Assembly: GCA_937928195.1 (NCBI GenBank)
Contig: CALEYZ010000141.1
Location: 1 to 15,459, forward strand
Reading direction: 5' to 3'
DNA length: 15,459 nucleotides
Source: an uncultured Limnohabitans sp.
GTDB lineage: Bacteria; Pseudomonadota; Gammaproteobacteria; Burkholderiales; Burkholderiaceae_C
Of the stretch, positions 14,992 to 15,459 are shown in pieces (the stretch's first letter is position 1; each line of letters starts with the position of its first letter). The translations under genes and the position numbers were made by a program. The notes below the pieces were generated by a model. The model was not told where the DNA came from, did no database searches, and saw nothing but the letters and a program-made list of their open reading frames with translations.

Positions 14992-15101
14992 CAGTCGTGC
15001 TTTTTTATGAAAATATTCATTCAAAAGTTCGAACCATTTGTCTCCTCCACCCTCCGAAAAGGTGGATTTGCCCCAAGTCGCAAGGCTTGGGGCATTTTTT
15101 T
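14992..15101 (+). ncRNA. Possible small RNA or terminator-type leader of ilvA
   Basis: A transcript from the promoter at 14958-14985 would run about 110 nt and hold a small hairpin (TCCACC, 9-base loop, GGTGGA; 15046-15066), then the strong terminator at 15070-15101. It could be a free small RNA or an attenuated leader that reads into ilvA. No known riboswitch class was recognised. A 38-codon open frame (15007-15123) runs through it, but no Shine-Dalgarno sequence supports translation. Confidence 0.4.
15070..15101 (+). terminator. Intrinsic terminator just upstream of ilvA
   Basis: GCCCCAAG and CTTGGGGC form a perfect 8-bp stem with an 8-base loop, followed after one A by seven T. It ends only 18 bases before the ilvA ATG, so it either ends a separate RNA or controls read-through into ilvA. 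Confidence 0.88.
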
Positions 15102-15113
15102 CGCCCGTATCAT
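15087..15113 (+). promoter_or_regulatory. Alternative promoter directly before ilvA
   Basis: TTGGGG, 15 bases, TATCAT. The -10 box ends 6 bases before the ilvA ATG, so transcription would start about at the A of the start codon. The spacer is short and the -35 is inside the terminator stem, so this is weaker evidence than for coq7. Confidence 0.3.
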
Positions 15114-15119
15114 TCGGGG

Positions 15120-15459
15120 ATGACTGCGAAAAACCTCAAACTGGCCGACTACCTGAAAAAAATCCTGAATGCACGCGTCTACGACGTGGCCACAGAGTCA
15201 GGCCTTGAAATCGCCAAAAACCTCAGCGAACGTCTGCACAACACGGTCTTGCTCAAGCGCGAAGACCAACAGCCTGTGCACAGCTTCAAGCTGCGCGGCG
15301 CATACAACAAGATGGCGCACCTCACGCCCGAGCAGCTGAAAAAGGGCGTCATTTGCGCTTCGGCCGGCAACCACGCCCAGGGCGTGGCGCTGGGGGCCAG
15401 CAAGCTGGGCACCCGGGCGGTGATAGTGATGCCCACCACCACCCCACAGGTCAAGATCG
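15120..15459 (+). CDS. ilvA: Threonine dehydratase (IlvA), N-terminal part, cut by the window edge
   Basis: The first 113 residues of biosynthetic threonine ammonia-lyase, a PLP enzyme that converts threonine to 2-oxobutanoate and ammonia in the first step of isoleucine synthesis. Visible are ADYLKKILNARVYDVA, the PLP-lysine motif HSFKLRGAYNK with Lys57, and the phosphate-binding region SAGNHAQGVALGA (81-93). Full-length enzymes have about 500 residues with C-terminal ACT-like regulatory domains for isoleucine feedback, which would lie outside the window. The ATG overlaps the stop of a 38-codon upstream frame (ATGA). No spaced Shine-Dalgarno sequence is seen; GGGG touches the ATG directly. 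Confidence 0.95.
   Translation, partial: MTAKNLKLADYLKKILNARVYDVATESGLEIAKNLSERLHNTVLLKREDQQPVHSFKLRGAYNKMAHLTPEQLKKGVICASAGNHAQGVALGASKLGTRAVIVMPTTTPQVKI

Noticed and set aside
15025..15052. Sequence resembling the 3' end of a tRNA (GTTCGAACC followed by CTCCTCCACC), with a terminator after it, suggesting a tRNA remnant or attachment site.
   Set aside because: The T-arm does not pair properly, the spacing to CCA is off by a base, and there is no tRNA body upstream or integrase nearby.

Overview
The window looks like chromosome from a betaproteobacterium of the order Burkholderiales, most likely Comamonadaceae (Limnohabitans/Rhodoferax-like). The right end carries a Comamonadaceae-type porin, a Coq7 ubiquinone hydroxylase, an OsmC-family protein and the start of threonine dehydratase, all with strong family motifs. 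Genus is inference; no rRNA or other marker is present. I see no IS element, CRISPR array, intact tRNA or phage gene.

Left part (1-2466, minus strand): a DppB-type peptide-transporter permease (2345-1365) is followed two bases later by an M20-family amidohydrolase (1362-79). A further reading frame begins at 35 and runs off the window edge; it may be the partner permease.

Centre (2467-12355, minus strand): nine closely spaced genes that look like one roughly 10-kb transcript. In order of transcription they are a DppB-like permease, a natural fusion of DppC-like permease and DppD-like ATPase, a DppF-like ATPase, a family-5 solute-binding protein, an HSL-type alpha/beta hydrolase, a TetR-family regulator, an exported argininosuccinate-lyase-like protein, an exported SGNH hydrolase and a DUF3047 lipoprotein. 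The promoter region (12378-12428) holds two near-identical palindromes 33 bp apart, centre to centre, flanking a plausible -10 box. This is what would be expected if a regulator such as the operon's own TetR protein represses it. The likely theme is import of a peptide, amide or amino-acid-like compound and its hydrolysis, with three extra proteins acting outside the cytoplasm. The substrate cannot be read from the sequence.

Right part (12439-15459): the porin gene (13570-12539) ends in a strong terminator at 12469-12502. It is divergent from coq7 (13767-14432), which has a promoter so close to its ATG that a leaderless mRNA is likely. The OsmC-family gene (14887-14438) converges on coq7 with only 5 bp between the stops. 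The window ends inside ilvA (from 15120). Upstream of ilvA is a roughly 110-nt putative transcribed leader or small RNA, with a promoter at 14958-14985 and a strong intrinsic terminator ending only 18 bases before the ilvA ATG.

The items most worth following up are the exported ArgH-like enzyme that lacks a canonical active-site histidine, the two-operator promoter, and the terminator-bearing leader of ilvA.
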